Shown here: positions 1-8,025 of the stretch, one piece after another
Layout: each line of letters opens with the position of its first letter
Numbering within the stretch: position 1 is the first letter of the stretch
Assembly: GCA_900469615.1 (NCBI GenBank)
Contig: UBYA01000036.1
Coordinates: 1 to 37,703, forward strand
DNA length: 37,703 nt
Source: Hyphomicrobiales bacterium
Lineage (GTDB): Bacteria > Pseudomonadota > Alphaproteobacteria > Rhizobiales > Rhizobiaceae
Reading direction: 5' to 3'
Position numbers and translations under genes: made by a program
Notes under the pieces: model-generated
Seen by the model: the letters and a program-made list of their open reading frames with translations, nothing else
Databases searched by the model: none
What the model was told of the DNA's origin: nothing

Positions 1-342
1 GAGCCGACCCGTTTCGATCCTGGCCGTTTCGACCCGGGCCGCGTCCCAAACCTCGCCGGCCACCCCGGCCATTTCCTGCCTTTCGGCATCGGACCCAATG
101 CCCGCAGGCAGACCGAAAGGGTCACATCCCAGATCGCATCGGCGCTGACCGCTATCTGCGCAAGCCGCTCGTTCGGCCTGGCGGCGACAACCCGGCCGGG
201 GGATCTGCGGCCCGTATTCCGCTCGATACTGGCCCCGCGCGGCGCGGTCAGCCTGTGGTGGCGACCGAGAGGAGAGGCGCGCAGCCGCGCGCAAGACGAA
301 GCCCGTTCACAAACAGCCCTTTGCGGAGAAAACTCATGGTAG
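1..342 (+). CDS. Cytochrome P450-like protein, C-terminal part, lacking the heme cysteine
   Basis: This is the 3' end of a gene entering from the left edge, read in frame from base 1 to a TAG at 340-342. The segment around residues 3-8 (TRFDPG) and the later FLPFGIGP match the P450 run-up to the heme loop. In the family the next residues are R-x-C-x-G. Here they are N-A-R-R-Q, so the thiolate cysteine is replaced by Arg (codon CGC at 103-105, one transition from TGC), and the preceding Arg and following Gly are also lost. About 80 residues follow, ending in a typical P450 tail with an APRGAVSLWWRP stretch. The stop overlaps the next start by 7 nt, so the two genes are probably co-transcribed. 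Without the cysteine it cannot act as a normal monooxygenase. It may be a non-catalytic helper, a P450 fold with another role, or a decaying gene. The N-terminal part is outside the window. Confidence 0.7.
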   Translation, partial: EPTRFDPGRFDPGRVPNLAGHPGHFLPFGIGPNARRQTERVTSQIASALTAICASRSFGLAATTRPGDLRPVFRSILAPRGAVSLWWRPRGEARSRAQDEARSQTALCGENSW

Positions 343-1838
343 ACAGTATTTTGCAGCGCATACGCAGCCACATCCTCCATACTCCGGATGCGCCGGCTCT
401 GATCAGCGACGGCGGCGTAATGCGCTTCGGCGAACTCGGATCACGTTGCGAGGGCATGCGCCGCCATCTTCTGGGGATCGAACCGGGACCACTGGTCATC
501 GTCGGCCACAAGGAGCATGACTGCGTCGCGATGATGCTGGCCTGCGCGATCTCCGGCAGGCCCTTTGTTTTCGTCGACCGGTCCAATCCGGTTCAACGCA
601 TCGAGACGATCGCTCGCATTGCCGGAGCAAGCCATGCCTTCGTCGAGGGCGACTACCTCGAGCTTGCGTCCCTGCATCAAATCGACGTCTCCACGATCGA
701 TGCGGCGGCATTGCCGGCCGACGGCGGCAGTTCCAACATCGGCAGCGAAACGCTGTTTTACATCGTCTTCACGTCGGGAAGCACGGGGCAGCCGAAGGGC
801 GTTGCCATTTCGAGAGACAATTTCAAGCATTTCGACAGCTGGTACGGCCCGATGCTGCGTCGTCTTGCAGGCAACGGCGCCCACGTCAATCACGCAAGCC
901 TCGCCTTCGACATGGGCATGCTTGATCTATGGCCGGCGCTCGCCAACGGCTCCGCGGTCATCATGCTGGATCATCGCAACAACGTCCTTGCCCGAAACAA
1001 TGTGCGCCTGCTCGCCGAAAACGGCGCAATGACACCCGGCTCCTGGTTTTCGACACCATCATTGCTGCAGATCATGTGCACGGACAGGGGCTTCAACGGC
1101 GCGACCTTTCCCGAACTGCGGTGCTTCTTCGTCGGCGGCGAGGTCGTGCAGAAGTCTCTCATTCGCGATCTATGGCGGCGGTTTCCGCACGCAAAGCTCT
1201 GCCATGCCTATGGACCGACCGAGGTCACCTGCGTCACACATGCCCAGATCCTTGATGGGGGCCATCTCGATACCGGCGACCTGCTGCCGCTCGGGCCGGC
1301 TCTCGAGCCTTCCAGCATGCGCATCCTGCGCGAGGACGGTTCCGAGGCAAGCGCGGGCGAACCGGGCGAGGTCCAGCTTCTCGGGCCACAGGTCGGAAAG
1401 GGCTATCTGCCCTCGGACCATCCGCGCAACCATGCCTTCGGCACCTTCGCCGCAGTGCCCACCTATATGACCGGCGACCTTGGCTATGTCGACCTCGATG
1501 GAAGCCTGACCCTGCTTGGACGCGTCGACCGCCAAGTCAAGTGGAACGGCAACCGGATCGAACTGAACGAAATCGAGCGTATCGCCAACGACCTGCCCTA
1601 TATTCGCCAGGCCACCTGCGTTCCGCTTTTGAGCGACGGCCGGGTGACGAACATCGTCCTGTTCGCGCAGATGCATCCCGATCGTCAAACGACCCGCGAT
1701 CGCCTGGTCGCCGACATGAGGCTCGCGCTTCCGGCGGTGATGGTCCCGCGCGACGTCCGGATCGTCGACAAGTTCATCCTCAACATCAACGGCAAGGTCG
1801 ATATCGGCCGCATGCTGGACTGCGCCCTTGCGACGTGA
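336..1838 (+). CDS. Free-standing amino-acid adenylation enzyme (AMP-dependent synthetase/ligase)
   Basis: A 500-residue member of the ANL superfamily that activates a carboxylic or amino acid as acyl-AMP and normally loads it on a carrier-protein thiol. Core motifs are in order: the phosphate loop FTSGSTGQPKG near residue 145, AYGPTEVT near 290, YMTGDLG near 377, the hinge region GRVDRQVKWNGNRIE near 396, and the C-terminal catalytic Lys in NINGKVD (K487). The length fits a stand-alone NRPS-type adenylation domain of the DltA or PltF kind, with no condensation or carrier domain attached. The start at 336 is preferred because a purine-rich GCGGAGAAAA lies just upstream and because residues upstream of it do not look like the family. 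It overlaps the P450-like gene by 7 nt and is followed, after about 220 nt, by a luciferase-like monooxygenase, a setting typical of specialised metabolism. The substrate cannot be read with confidence. Confidence 0.88.
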   Translation: MVDSILQRIRSHILHTPDAPALISDGGVMRFGELGSRCEGMRRHLLGIEPGPLVIVGHKEHDCVAMMLACAISGRPFVFVDRSNPVQRIETIARIAGASHAFVEGDYLELASLHQIDVSTIDAAALPADGGSSNIGSETLFYIVFTSGSTGQPKGVAISRDNFKHFDSWYGPMLRRLAGNGAHVNHASLAFDMGMLDLWPALANGSAVIMLDHRNNVLARNNVRLLAENGAMTPGSWFSTPSLLQIMCTDRGFNGATFPELRCFFVGGEVVQKSLIRDLWRRFPHAKLCHAYGPTEVTCVTHAQILDGGHLDTGDLLPLGPALEPSSMRILREDGSEASAGEPGEVQLLGPQVGKGYLPSDHPRNHAFGTFAAVPTYMTGDLGYVDLDGSLTLLGRVDRQVKWNGNRIELNEIERIANDLPYIRQATCVPLLSDGRVTNIVLFAQMHPDRQTTRDRLVADMRLALPAVMVPRDVRIVDKFILNINGKVDIGRMLDCALAT

Positions 1839-2059
1839 GTGATCCGGCCGAGCCACCGAGCGAATTGGAAAGAAGGCCGAGGCCTGAACGAGGAATGATT
1901 TGACCTGCTGTCGCGCCAAGGCGTTTGGCGGCGGACGGAAAATGAGCGCTTGTCGGCTGGGCACCGGCTCCGCGCACGAAAACCCTGCGCTTTTCAACTG
2001 TCGCCGCACCGGAAAATGCGGCCACGTCATTCTTGTCAAAGCAGCAAAAGGAGTTGCTC

Positions 2060-3232
2060 ATGTCAGACGATCAATTCGACCTTGCGGATGTAGCGCTTGC
2101 CGAGCCGCCCTTCCATCATCCGGATGCAGGCATGCAAGGCGCGCCGCGGCAGACCGCAAGCAACATGAAATTCAGCCTGTCGTTCTTTTCCAACGACGAT
2201 CGTGGCAAGCCGGGCGCCGACAACTACAAGCTCCTGCTTGACGCGACCCGATATGCCGACCGCAACGGATTTGAAGCCGTTTGGCTTCCCGAGCGCCATT
2301 TCCATGCTTTCGGCGGCCTATTCCCCAATCCATCCGTGCTGGCGGCGGCACTTGCAACAGTCACCGCGAGAATCGGCCTGCGCGCCGGCAGCGTCGTGTC
2401 GCCGTTGCATAGCCCGATCCGCATTGCGGAAGAATGGGCTGTCGTCGACAATCTGTCGAATGGCAGGGTCGGCATCTCGTTTGCCGCTGGATGGAATGCC
2501 AACGATTTCATATTGTCTTCGAGCCCGTTCGAGGAACGCCGGGAGCGGCTGGCCTGCGACATGGATGTGGTGCGCCAGCTCTGGCGGGGCGATGATGCCG
2601 TCGTCTCGGGCCTGCCCGTAAAGACCTTCCCCCGACCCGTGCAGGAAAGCCTACCCGTCTGGCTGACGACCACCGGCCGGCAGGAGGGTTTCATCGCCGC
2701 CGGCAAGATGGGGGCCAATGTACTGACCCATCTTCGAGGGCAGGAGCTCAACGAACTGCCCGAGAAGATCGAGCTCTATCGTCGCAGTCGAAAGGACAGC
2801 GGCCATGATGGCCGTGGCCAGGTGACCTTGATGATGCACACCTATGTGCATGAGGACAGGGCGCGGGCGATCAAGGACATTCAGCAGCCGCTGATGGCCT
2901 ATCTCGGCAGTTCCCTCGACCTGACGCAGGCCTCCACCAAGCGGCTCAAGCCCCCGCGACGAAATTCCGCGACTGCGGCGGCACTCCGCGACGCGATGCT
3001 CCTGGAGGCCTGCGAGCGCTACATGAACGAAAGCGGTCTCTTTGGCACGCCGGACGATGTCATCGCAACGGTCGAGCGTCTCGCACGCGCCGGCGTCGAC
3101 GAGATCGCTTGCCTGGTGGATTTTGGCGTGGATCACGCAAAGGCGCTGGCGAGCCTTTCCCTGCTCGCCGAGACCAAGAGACGTCTCAGGGCCCCGGCGT
3201 CATGCGGCTTGTCGTTGCCAACCGAGCGATAG
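2060..3232 (+). CDS. MupA/Atu3671-family FMN-dependent luciferase-like monooxygenase
   Basis: A 390-residue TIM-barrel flavin monooxygenase of the bacterial luciferase superfamily. Family signs are MKFSLSFFSNDDRG near residue 45, EAVWLPERHFHAFGG, the SVVSPLHSPIRIAEEWAVVDNLSNGR block and GISFAAGWNANDF. This subfamily is found inside or beside NRPS/PKS clusters and hydroxylates carrier-bound or small substrates using reduced flavin. Here it stands alone rather than fused to a megasynthase. ATG 2060 is chosen because AAAAGGAG ends 6 nt before it; a TTG at 2033 is also in frame but has no ribosome site. It shares orientation and probable pathway with the adenylation enzyme upstream. The short N-terminal extension of about 40 residues before the barrel is of unknown role. 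Confidence 0.88.
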   Translation: MSDDQFDLADVALAEPPFHHPDAGMQGAPRQTASNMKFSLSFFSNDDRGKPGADNYKLLLDATRYADRNGFEAVWLPERHFHAFGGLFPNPSVLAAALATVTARIGLRAGSVVSPLHSPIRIAEEWAVVDNLSNGRVGISFAAGWNANDFILSSSPFEERRERLACDMDVVRQLWRGDDAVVSGLPVKTFPRPVQESLPVWLTTTGRQEGFIAAGKMGANVLTHLRGQELNELPEKIELYRRSRKDSGHDGRGQVTLMMHTYVHEDRARAIKDIQQPLMAYLGSSLDLTQASTKRLKPPRRNSATAAALRDAMLLEACERYMNESGLFGTPDDVIATVERLARAGVDEIACLVDFGVDHAKALASLSLLAETKRRLRAPASCGLSLPTER

Positions 3233-3262
3233 GTGAATTTGGCGGCGATGCCAAAAGCAAAA

Positions 3263-3288
3263 GGCAATCCGAGCGCACCCGGATTGCC
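3263..3288 (+). terminator. Stem-loop after the monooxygenase gene
   Basis: A perfect 9-bp inverted repeat (GGCAATCCG at 3263-3271, CGGATTGCC at 3280-3288) with an 8-nt loop starts 31 nt after the monooxygenase stop. No T-run follows, so it may stabilise the 3' end or stop transcription with help, rather than act as a classical intrinsic terminator. It lies between the plus-strand genes and the end of the convergent AraC gene. Confidence 0.5.
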
Positions 3289-3453
3289 CGAACGGGATCT
3301 AGGCCGGCTTGCCGGCCGCGCGCTGTGCGGTGCAAGTGCTTCGGAATTGCCCGCGACAACGCAACGCCATATCTTGCCGGCGCAACTCAAAGGGCGGCGA
3401 CGCCGGCACAGACTTTAAGAGGAAGCTCCTCCCGATCCTCGCGACAAAGGCAG

Positions 3454-4560
3454 TCATCCCTTCATGGGAATTGGCTGGTCCGCGATGCGCAGATGATCCA
3501 TCTTCACCCTTGTCCCCTTTTGGTCGGGCACAAGCGAACGCTTGCGCCAGGCTCCCGGGCTATAGCCGGTAATGCGCTGAAACTCGCGGTGGAAATTGGA
3601 CTTGGTCGTAAATCCGGTCTTGTAGATGATCTCCGTGATCGACTCATTGGTCGTCTCAAGCAGATCGCAGGCGTCCGCGATCCTGAAAGTATTCACATAT
3701 TGTGGTACGTTCATCGCACGCAGGCTGTTGACGGCTGTCGATATCTGCCTCGAAGGCTGACCGAGTTTGCGGGCGAGCCGGTCGAGCGATAACGATTCAT
3801 CACGGAAAAGCTTGGTGTCCGTCATGAGCCGGTCAAGCCGATCGACAATCTCCTGGTTCAGCTTGTCGTCGCGCCTTGAATCTTCCTCGGCATCAGCTTC
3901 AGCACTCGGGATGATTGGCCGCGATCCGACGCCCAGGAACAAGGAAATGAGGACCAGGAGCATGAAGAGATTGCCATAGCCGACAAGTGCCGATGATATG
4001 CTGCTATTGTTCCATTGAATATCGCAGGCGATGATCAGGTCGATTATGGCCGACAGCAAGAACATACAGCCGGCGACCAGAGATGCGAGCCGCGCGGGAA
4101 AGAGCATATGAAGCGGCTGGCTTTCCATCGACTCGTGGTCGGACAGATAGGCAACCACGATAAAGGCGGCGCCATAAACCATGTATACGCCGATGCTAAT
4201 GGCCTCCGCGAAAACAAAATAGTCTAGGAGAGCGGCGATATTGACCGCAATGACGAAGCTTGCGGCAGACCCTAGGGCAACCATCATGTCCCTCTGTTTA
4301 TTTGCTTCTTTCGATCTGCCGATCAACGAACTGAGCACCAGCCAGGTCATTGGTGGAATGGCGAGCGACACGCTCACGAGGATCAAGGACGGAAAGCCGC
4401 CCAGTGTCCATTTGATTCCGATTAGCAACGACTGGAGAGCATAAAGACCTATCGTGACGAAAACCAGCGGCGATCCCCATCGATCCTTGGAGTTCAATCG
4501 TCGCAACAGGACGATGGCGAGGAAAATTGCTGTCAAGATCGGCAAAGGAAGACTGATCAT
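3454..4560 (-). CDS. Membrane-anchored AraC-family transcriptional regulator (paralogue 2)
   Basis: A 368-residue protein. Roughly the first 220 residues form six or seven hydrophobic segments (ISLPLPILTAIFLAIVLL, SLILVSVSLAIPPMTWLVL, LFMLLVLISLFLGVG and others), followed by an acidic linker and a C-terminal AraC/XylS double helix-turn-helix of about 100 residues. The recognition part includes ADACDLLETTNESITEIIY, GFTTKSNFHREFQRITGYSP and GAWRK. The start at 4560 is chosen because GGGAG lies 8 nt upstream; the longer frame begins with a non-membrane stretch that looks spurious. It has the same architecture as the gene at 9235-10254 and sits on the same strand, downstream of the exporter operon. 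It probably senses a signal at the membrane and controls the exporter or neighbouring biosynthetic genes. The ligand is unknown. Confidence 0.85.
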   Translation of the reverse strand: MISLPLPILTAIFLAIVLLRRLNSKDRWGSPLVFVTIGLYALQSLLIGIKWTLGGFPSLILVSVSLAIPPMTWLVLSSLIGRSKEANKQRDMMVALGSAASFVIAVNIAALLDYFVFAEAISIGVYMVYGAAFIVVAYLSDHESMESQPLHMLFPARLASLVAGCMFLLSAIIDLIIACDIQWNNSSISSALVGYGNLFMLLVLISLFLGVGSRPIIPSAEADAEEDSRRDDKLNQEIVDRLDRLMTDTKLFRDESLSLDRLARKLGQPSRQISTAVNSLRAMNVPQYVNTFRIADACDLLETTNESITEIIYKTGFTTKSNFHREFQRITGYSPGAWRKRSLVPDQKGTRVKMDHLRIADQPIPMKG

Positions 4561-4971
4561 TTTGGAAACTCCCGCAGAAATTTGATCATCAAAATGACAA
4601 TTGAAACCGTGCCCGACCGGGGTCGAATGATTCCGTTTCAATTGCCTTTGCAAAGATCCAGCCGAGCGACATCAGGGTGCTTTTTTCGCGATAGGTTCCG
4701 CCAAGCATCCCATCCGGGAGAGAATGCCAATCCTCCCTTCCGCGCAAGTGCGCATCGCGCAAGGATCGCGGCATGATTGTGCTTTCCATGGACAGAATGG
4801 CGGTGTGCGCGAATTTTGAATGCCGAGCCTGATGGCATTGTCTGGTATCTCGTGCGCTCAGGGATTACGATCGGGCGTCGATTACGTCCGGCGATGATAA
4901 GGGCTCTGGCTGCCTGGCAGGTCAGGGCCCCTGCTGGGGTATTGCTGGTGCTGGCCGTCATGCCCGCGCGG
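4561..4971. other. Intergenic region between exporter operon and AraC paralogue 2
   Basis: About 410 nt with no convincing gene. The small open frames here lack ribosome sites and family resemblance. A 6-bp inverted repeat (AATGCC 4819-4824, GGCATT 4834-4839) could be a weak 3' hairpin of the exporter transcript. The promoter of the minus-strand AraC gene must lie here, but no clear -35/-10 pair stands out. Confidence 0.5.
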
Positions 4972-6171
4972 TCATCCGCTCGACCGGAGGGCGGCGGTCA
5001 AGGGAAGACGGCTGGCAACCGTCGCCGGCAATGCGCCGCCCAGAATGCCGATTGCAAGTCCGAGCAGACCCGCCGTCGCCATGACATCGCCGGTTACGGA
5101 AAGCTGGAACGCCATGCGCGCGCCATTCGCTCCAACCGTGCTAGCCTGCCAGCCATTGAAGGCCAGCCACGACGCCAGAAGTCCGAACGCCACGCCAAGG
5201 GCGGCAAGCACGATCGCCTCCACCCATGTGCCGAGAAACGCGGATATCCTGCTGAAGCCGAGTGCCCTGACCGTTGCGATCTCAACGGTACGATCCGACA
5301 CGGAGTTCATCATTGTGTTGAGCGCGCCGGCGGTCGCGCCGACGGCCATCAACAGTGCGAGCGGCCAGCCGAACAGCCGGATGAGGCTGGCGGTGCGGCC
5401 GGATTGCGCCGCATAGAGGTCGGCTTCGACAATGGCGCGCAGCGGTGTCGTCCTGATTGTGTCGAGCTTGGCCTGCAGCCGCGGCAAGGAGGCGGGATTG
5501 GACAACCTCAAACGCAGGCTCTGGACCTGCCCCTGCCGGTCGAAGCCCGATCGAACCGCGTCGAGATCGGCCCAGATCTCGGACTCGAAGGCGCTGCCGC
5601 GCGCCGAGAACAGACCAACCACCGTCCAGCCGACCGTGCCGAGCCGCAAGGTACTGCCGACAGAAATTCCGAACTGTTGCGCCAGGCGATCCCCGACGAC
5701 GATCTCGCGCGAACCGGGTGTGAACAGGCGGCCGGCCGACAAGGCTATATGGTCGCGGATGGAAGGACCGGATTGATCCATGCCGCGAAGAGCCAAGGTC
5801 TGGCTCGCATCTGATCCGTTCGGTTTGGCGTCGACGGCAACGACGATTTCGCGCGAGAAGATCGGCATGCCGCTGGTGCCCCTTGTAGCGCCGATGTCAT
5901 CGGTCATTGCGCTCAAGGTGCGAATGACGGAGGCCGGAACGTCCGAGCCAGCCTCCTGGTTCGTGCCGCCGCCCAGAACGACGGCAACGGAATTGGAGCC
6001 GGCACTTTGCAGAGTCGTCTCAAAACCCCTTGCCATGGCCAGGAAGCCTGTAAGAACGCTGACGACGAGCGCTACGGAAAGAACCATGGAGGCGGAGATG
6101 GAGATACGTCGCGGCAAGCTGAACAGGTTTGCCCTGATCATGACAAATGCTTGTTTGGCATTGGAGGACAT
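4972..6171 (-). CDS. ABC transporter permease, FtsX/MacB type (second permease)
   Basis: A 399-residue inner-membrane permease. It has one transmembrane helix near residues 26-48 (ISASMVLSVALVVSVLTGF), a periplasmic MacB-like domain, then three C-terminal helices, including SLIRLFGWPLALLMAVGATAGALN and GLLGLAIGILGGALPA. The EIATVRALGFSR motif between helices is the FtsX coupling segment that contacts the ATPase. The start has GAGG 8 nt upstream and lies 4 nt after the stop of the other permease, so the two are translated together. With the ATPase and membrane fusion protein it forms a MacAB/LolCDE-like exporter. The two permeases differ enough to form a heterodimer. Confidence 0.88.
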   Translation of the reverse strand: MSSNAKQAFVMIRANLFSLPRRISISASMVLSVALVVSVLTGFLAMARGFETTLQSAGSNSVAVVLGGGTNQEAGSDVPASVIRTLSAMTDDIGATRGTSGMPIFSREIVVAVDAKPNGSDASQTLALRGMDQSGPSIRDHIALSAGRLFTPGSREIVVGDRLAQQFGISVGSTLRLGTVGWTVVGLFSARGSAFESEIWADLDAVRSGFDRQGQVQSLRLRLSNPASLPRLQAKLDTIRTTPLRAIVEADLYAAQSGRTASLIRLFGWPLALLMAVGATAGALNTMMNSVSDRTVEIATVRALGFSRISAFLGTWVEAIVLAALGVAFGLLASWLAFNGWQASTVGANGARMAFQLSVTGDVMATAGLLGLAIGILGGALPATVASRLPLTAALRSSG

Positions 6172-6175
6172 GGAT

Positions 6176-7318
6176 TTACCTCGTTCTAAATGCTGAGATT
6201 ATCGGGATCCTGAGCGCGTTGAGCGCCGGAAGGGCGCCGGTTGCAAGCGCCAACAGGGTGACCATCGCCAGGGCTCTTGCAAAAATCGCATTGGAAAAGA
6301 CGAGGCCGATCGCAGGTCCCGTGATGACCGTCGCAAGCAATGCAAGCATCAGGCCGATGGTGCCGCCGACCACGAATATGAAGAATGTTTCGCCAAGGAT
6401 CAGCGCCATGATCCAGGAGCCGGAAAAGCCCAGGGTTTTCAAAACGCCGATCTCGAAGGTGCGCTCGCGAACGGCAAAGACCATAGTATTGCCGACGATC
6501 ATGAGCAGCGTGACGAATGCCGCCCCGACCACCATGTTCACGATCAAACCGACATCGGCATATTGGCGCAGGAAGGCCTCGAGGAACTGCTTTTCCGATC
6601 TGGTTTGGGTCGGCGCCGCCGAATTGGCAAACAGCTGATCTATCCTTGAGGCAAGCTCTCCTGTCTGGACACCCGGCTGCGGCCTGACGATGAAGGCGTC
6701 GACCGTGTCCTTGTTGCGGGCTCTCAGCGCATTGACATAGTCGTATTGGGCGACGACGAAATAGGTGTCGGTCGAGGCGTTCTCGCCGTTGAAGATACCG
6801 GCGATTTCGAAGGACCAGTCGCGGCTGCCATCCTGCTTTGCCGTGTCGAAGCTGGTGACGGCGATCTTCTGACCGACGGTCCAGCCTTGCGCCTCGGCAA
6901 GCGCCTGGCCGACGAGGACGGTGCTGCGGTCCCTTGCGAGCGCGCTGACGAGATCCGGCGTCAACCCGAGCTCCCTGCCGTTCGAACTGTAGAGCCGCGC
7001 AGGATCGGCGGCACTCACCGGAATGATGTTCTTTTCAACCGTCGCAAAACCGCGCAGGCGCGACATGTAGCCGACGGCGGCCACGCCCGGGTCCGCGCCG
7101 ATCCGGTTCAAGTAGGAAACCGGCAGCGGCTGGGCGCGGCCAGCCGCGCTCATGACGCCAAGGATGTCCTCGCTGGCCGCCGACGCGCCCTGGCTGCCAT
7201 CGATAAAGCTCGTTGTCAGGCCGTAGATGAGAAAGGCGGTGGCAACGCTTATCATCAGCAATATTGTGCGCATAGGCTTTCGCCAAGCACTCTTTCTTAC
7301 GAGATCGAGGAACGTCAT
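6176..7318 (-). CDS. ABC transporter permease, FtsX/MacB type (first permease)
   Basis: A 380-residue permease with an N-terminal transmembrane segment (TILLMISVATAFLIYGLTTSF), a periplasmic domain of about 220 residues, and three C-terminal membrane segments (VGLIVNMVVGAAFVTLLMIV, FFIFVVGGTIGLMLALLATV, ALAMVTLLALATGALPAL). The TFEIGVLKTLGFSGSW segment is the FtsX-type coupling motif. The start codon overlaps the stop of the ATPase gene as ATGA (7315-7318), which indicates translational coupling. It is the partner of the permease that follows it. The exported substrate is not evident from sequence. Confidence 0.88.
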   Translation of the reverse strand: MTFLDLVRKSAWRKPMRTILLMISVATAFLIYGLTTSFIDGSQGASAASEDILGVMSAAGRAQPLPVSYLNRIGADPGVAAVGYMSRLRGFATVEKNIIPVSAADPARLYSSNGRELGLTPDLVSALARDRSTVLVGQALAEAQGWTVGQKIAVTSFDTAKQDGSRDWSFEIAGIFNGENASTDTYFVVAQYDYVNALRARNKDTVDAFIVRPQPGVQTGELASRIDQLFANSAAPTQTRSEKQFLEAFLRQYADVGLIVNMVVGAAFVTLLMIVGNTMVFAVRERTFEIGVLKTLGFSGSWIMALILGETFFIFVVGGTIGLMLALLATVITGPAIGLVFSNAIFARALAMVTLLALATGALPALNALRIPIISAFRTR

Positions 7319-8025
7319 GCGTCCATCCTCCGCTCTTCGACGAACCTGCCCTTATCGAGATGGAGCGTTCGGCCGGCATAGCTTGCTGCCTGAGGGTCAT
7401 GGGTCACCATGATGATGGTCTTTCCAAGCTCGCGGTTCAGAAAACGCAGCATTTCCAGCACCTCGTCCGCCGATCGGCGGTCGAGGTCGCCCGTGGGCTC
7501 GTCGCAGAGCAGCAGAGCCGGGTCCGCGACGATCGCCCGCGCGATGCCGACGCGCTGCTGTTGGCCGCCCGACATGAGCTTCGGATACTGCTTCTGGCGA
7601 CCCGACAACCCGACCAGATCCAGGACCTTGTCGACGCGAACACGGCGCTCCCTCGACGAAAGCGGCTTCAAGAGAAGCGGCAGCTCGATATTCTCGGCCG
7701 CGTTCAGCATCGGCAAGAGATTATAGAACTGGAAGACGATGCCCATATTGTGGGCGCGCCAGGAGGAGCGGGCCGCCTCTCCCATCTGATCGAGATTGCT
7801 GACACCGATGCGCAGGCGGCCCTGATCCGGCTTGTCTATGCCCGACAGCATGTTGAGCAGCGTCGATTTTCCAGATCCGGAAGGCCCCATGATCGCGACG
7901 AATTCGCCACGGGTGATCTGCAGGTCGAGATTGGAAAAGATCGGTACGGTCTCGGTGCCTATCTTGTATCCCTTCTTGACATTGTTGAGCACGATATACG
8001 GCTCTTTGCTTGTTGAGGCGGTCAT
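7315..8025 (-). CDS. ABC transporter ATP-binding protein, MacB/LolD type
   Basis: A 236-residue nucleotide-binding subunit. Walker A is GPSGSGKST at residues 47-55, the signature is MSGGQQQRVGIARAI, Walker B is ALLLCDEPTGDLD, and the H-loop is MVTHDPQ. The GDLDRRSADEVLEML stretch is typical of the LolD/MacB family. ATG 8025 is chosen because it overlaps the stop of the membrane fusion gene as ATGA and gives the family's usual length; the longer frame adds residues unlike any family member. It powers the two FtsX-type permeases encoded downstream. Confidence 0.92.
   Translation of the reverse strand: MTASTSKEPYIVLNNVKKGYKIGTETVPIFSNLDLQITRGEFVAIMGPSGSGKSTLLNMLSGIDKPDQGRLRIGVSNLDQMGEAARSSWRAHNMGIVFQFYNLLPMLNAAENIELPLLLKPLSSRERRVRVDKVLDLVGLSGRQKQYPKLMSGGQQQRVGIARAIVADPALLLCDEPTGDLDRRSADEVLEMLRFLNRELGKTIIMVTHDPQAASYAGRTLHLDKGRFVEERRMDA

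Noticed and set aside
4638..4961. 107-codon minus-strand frame just after the second permease, as a possible exported peptide precursor
   Set aside because: It has no signal or leader features, no clear ribosome site and a composition like translated non-coding GC-rich DNA.
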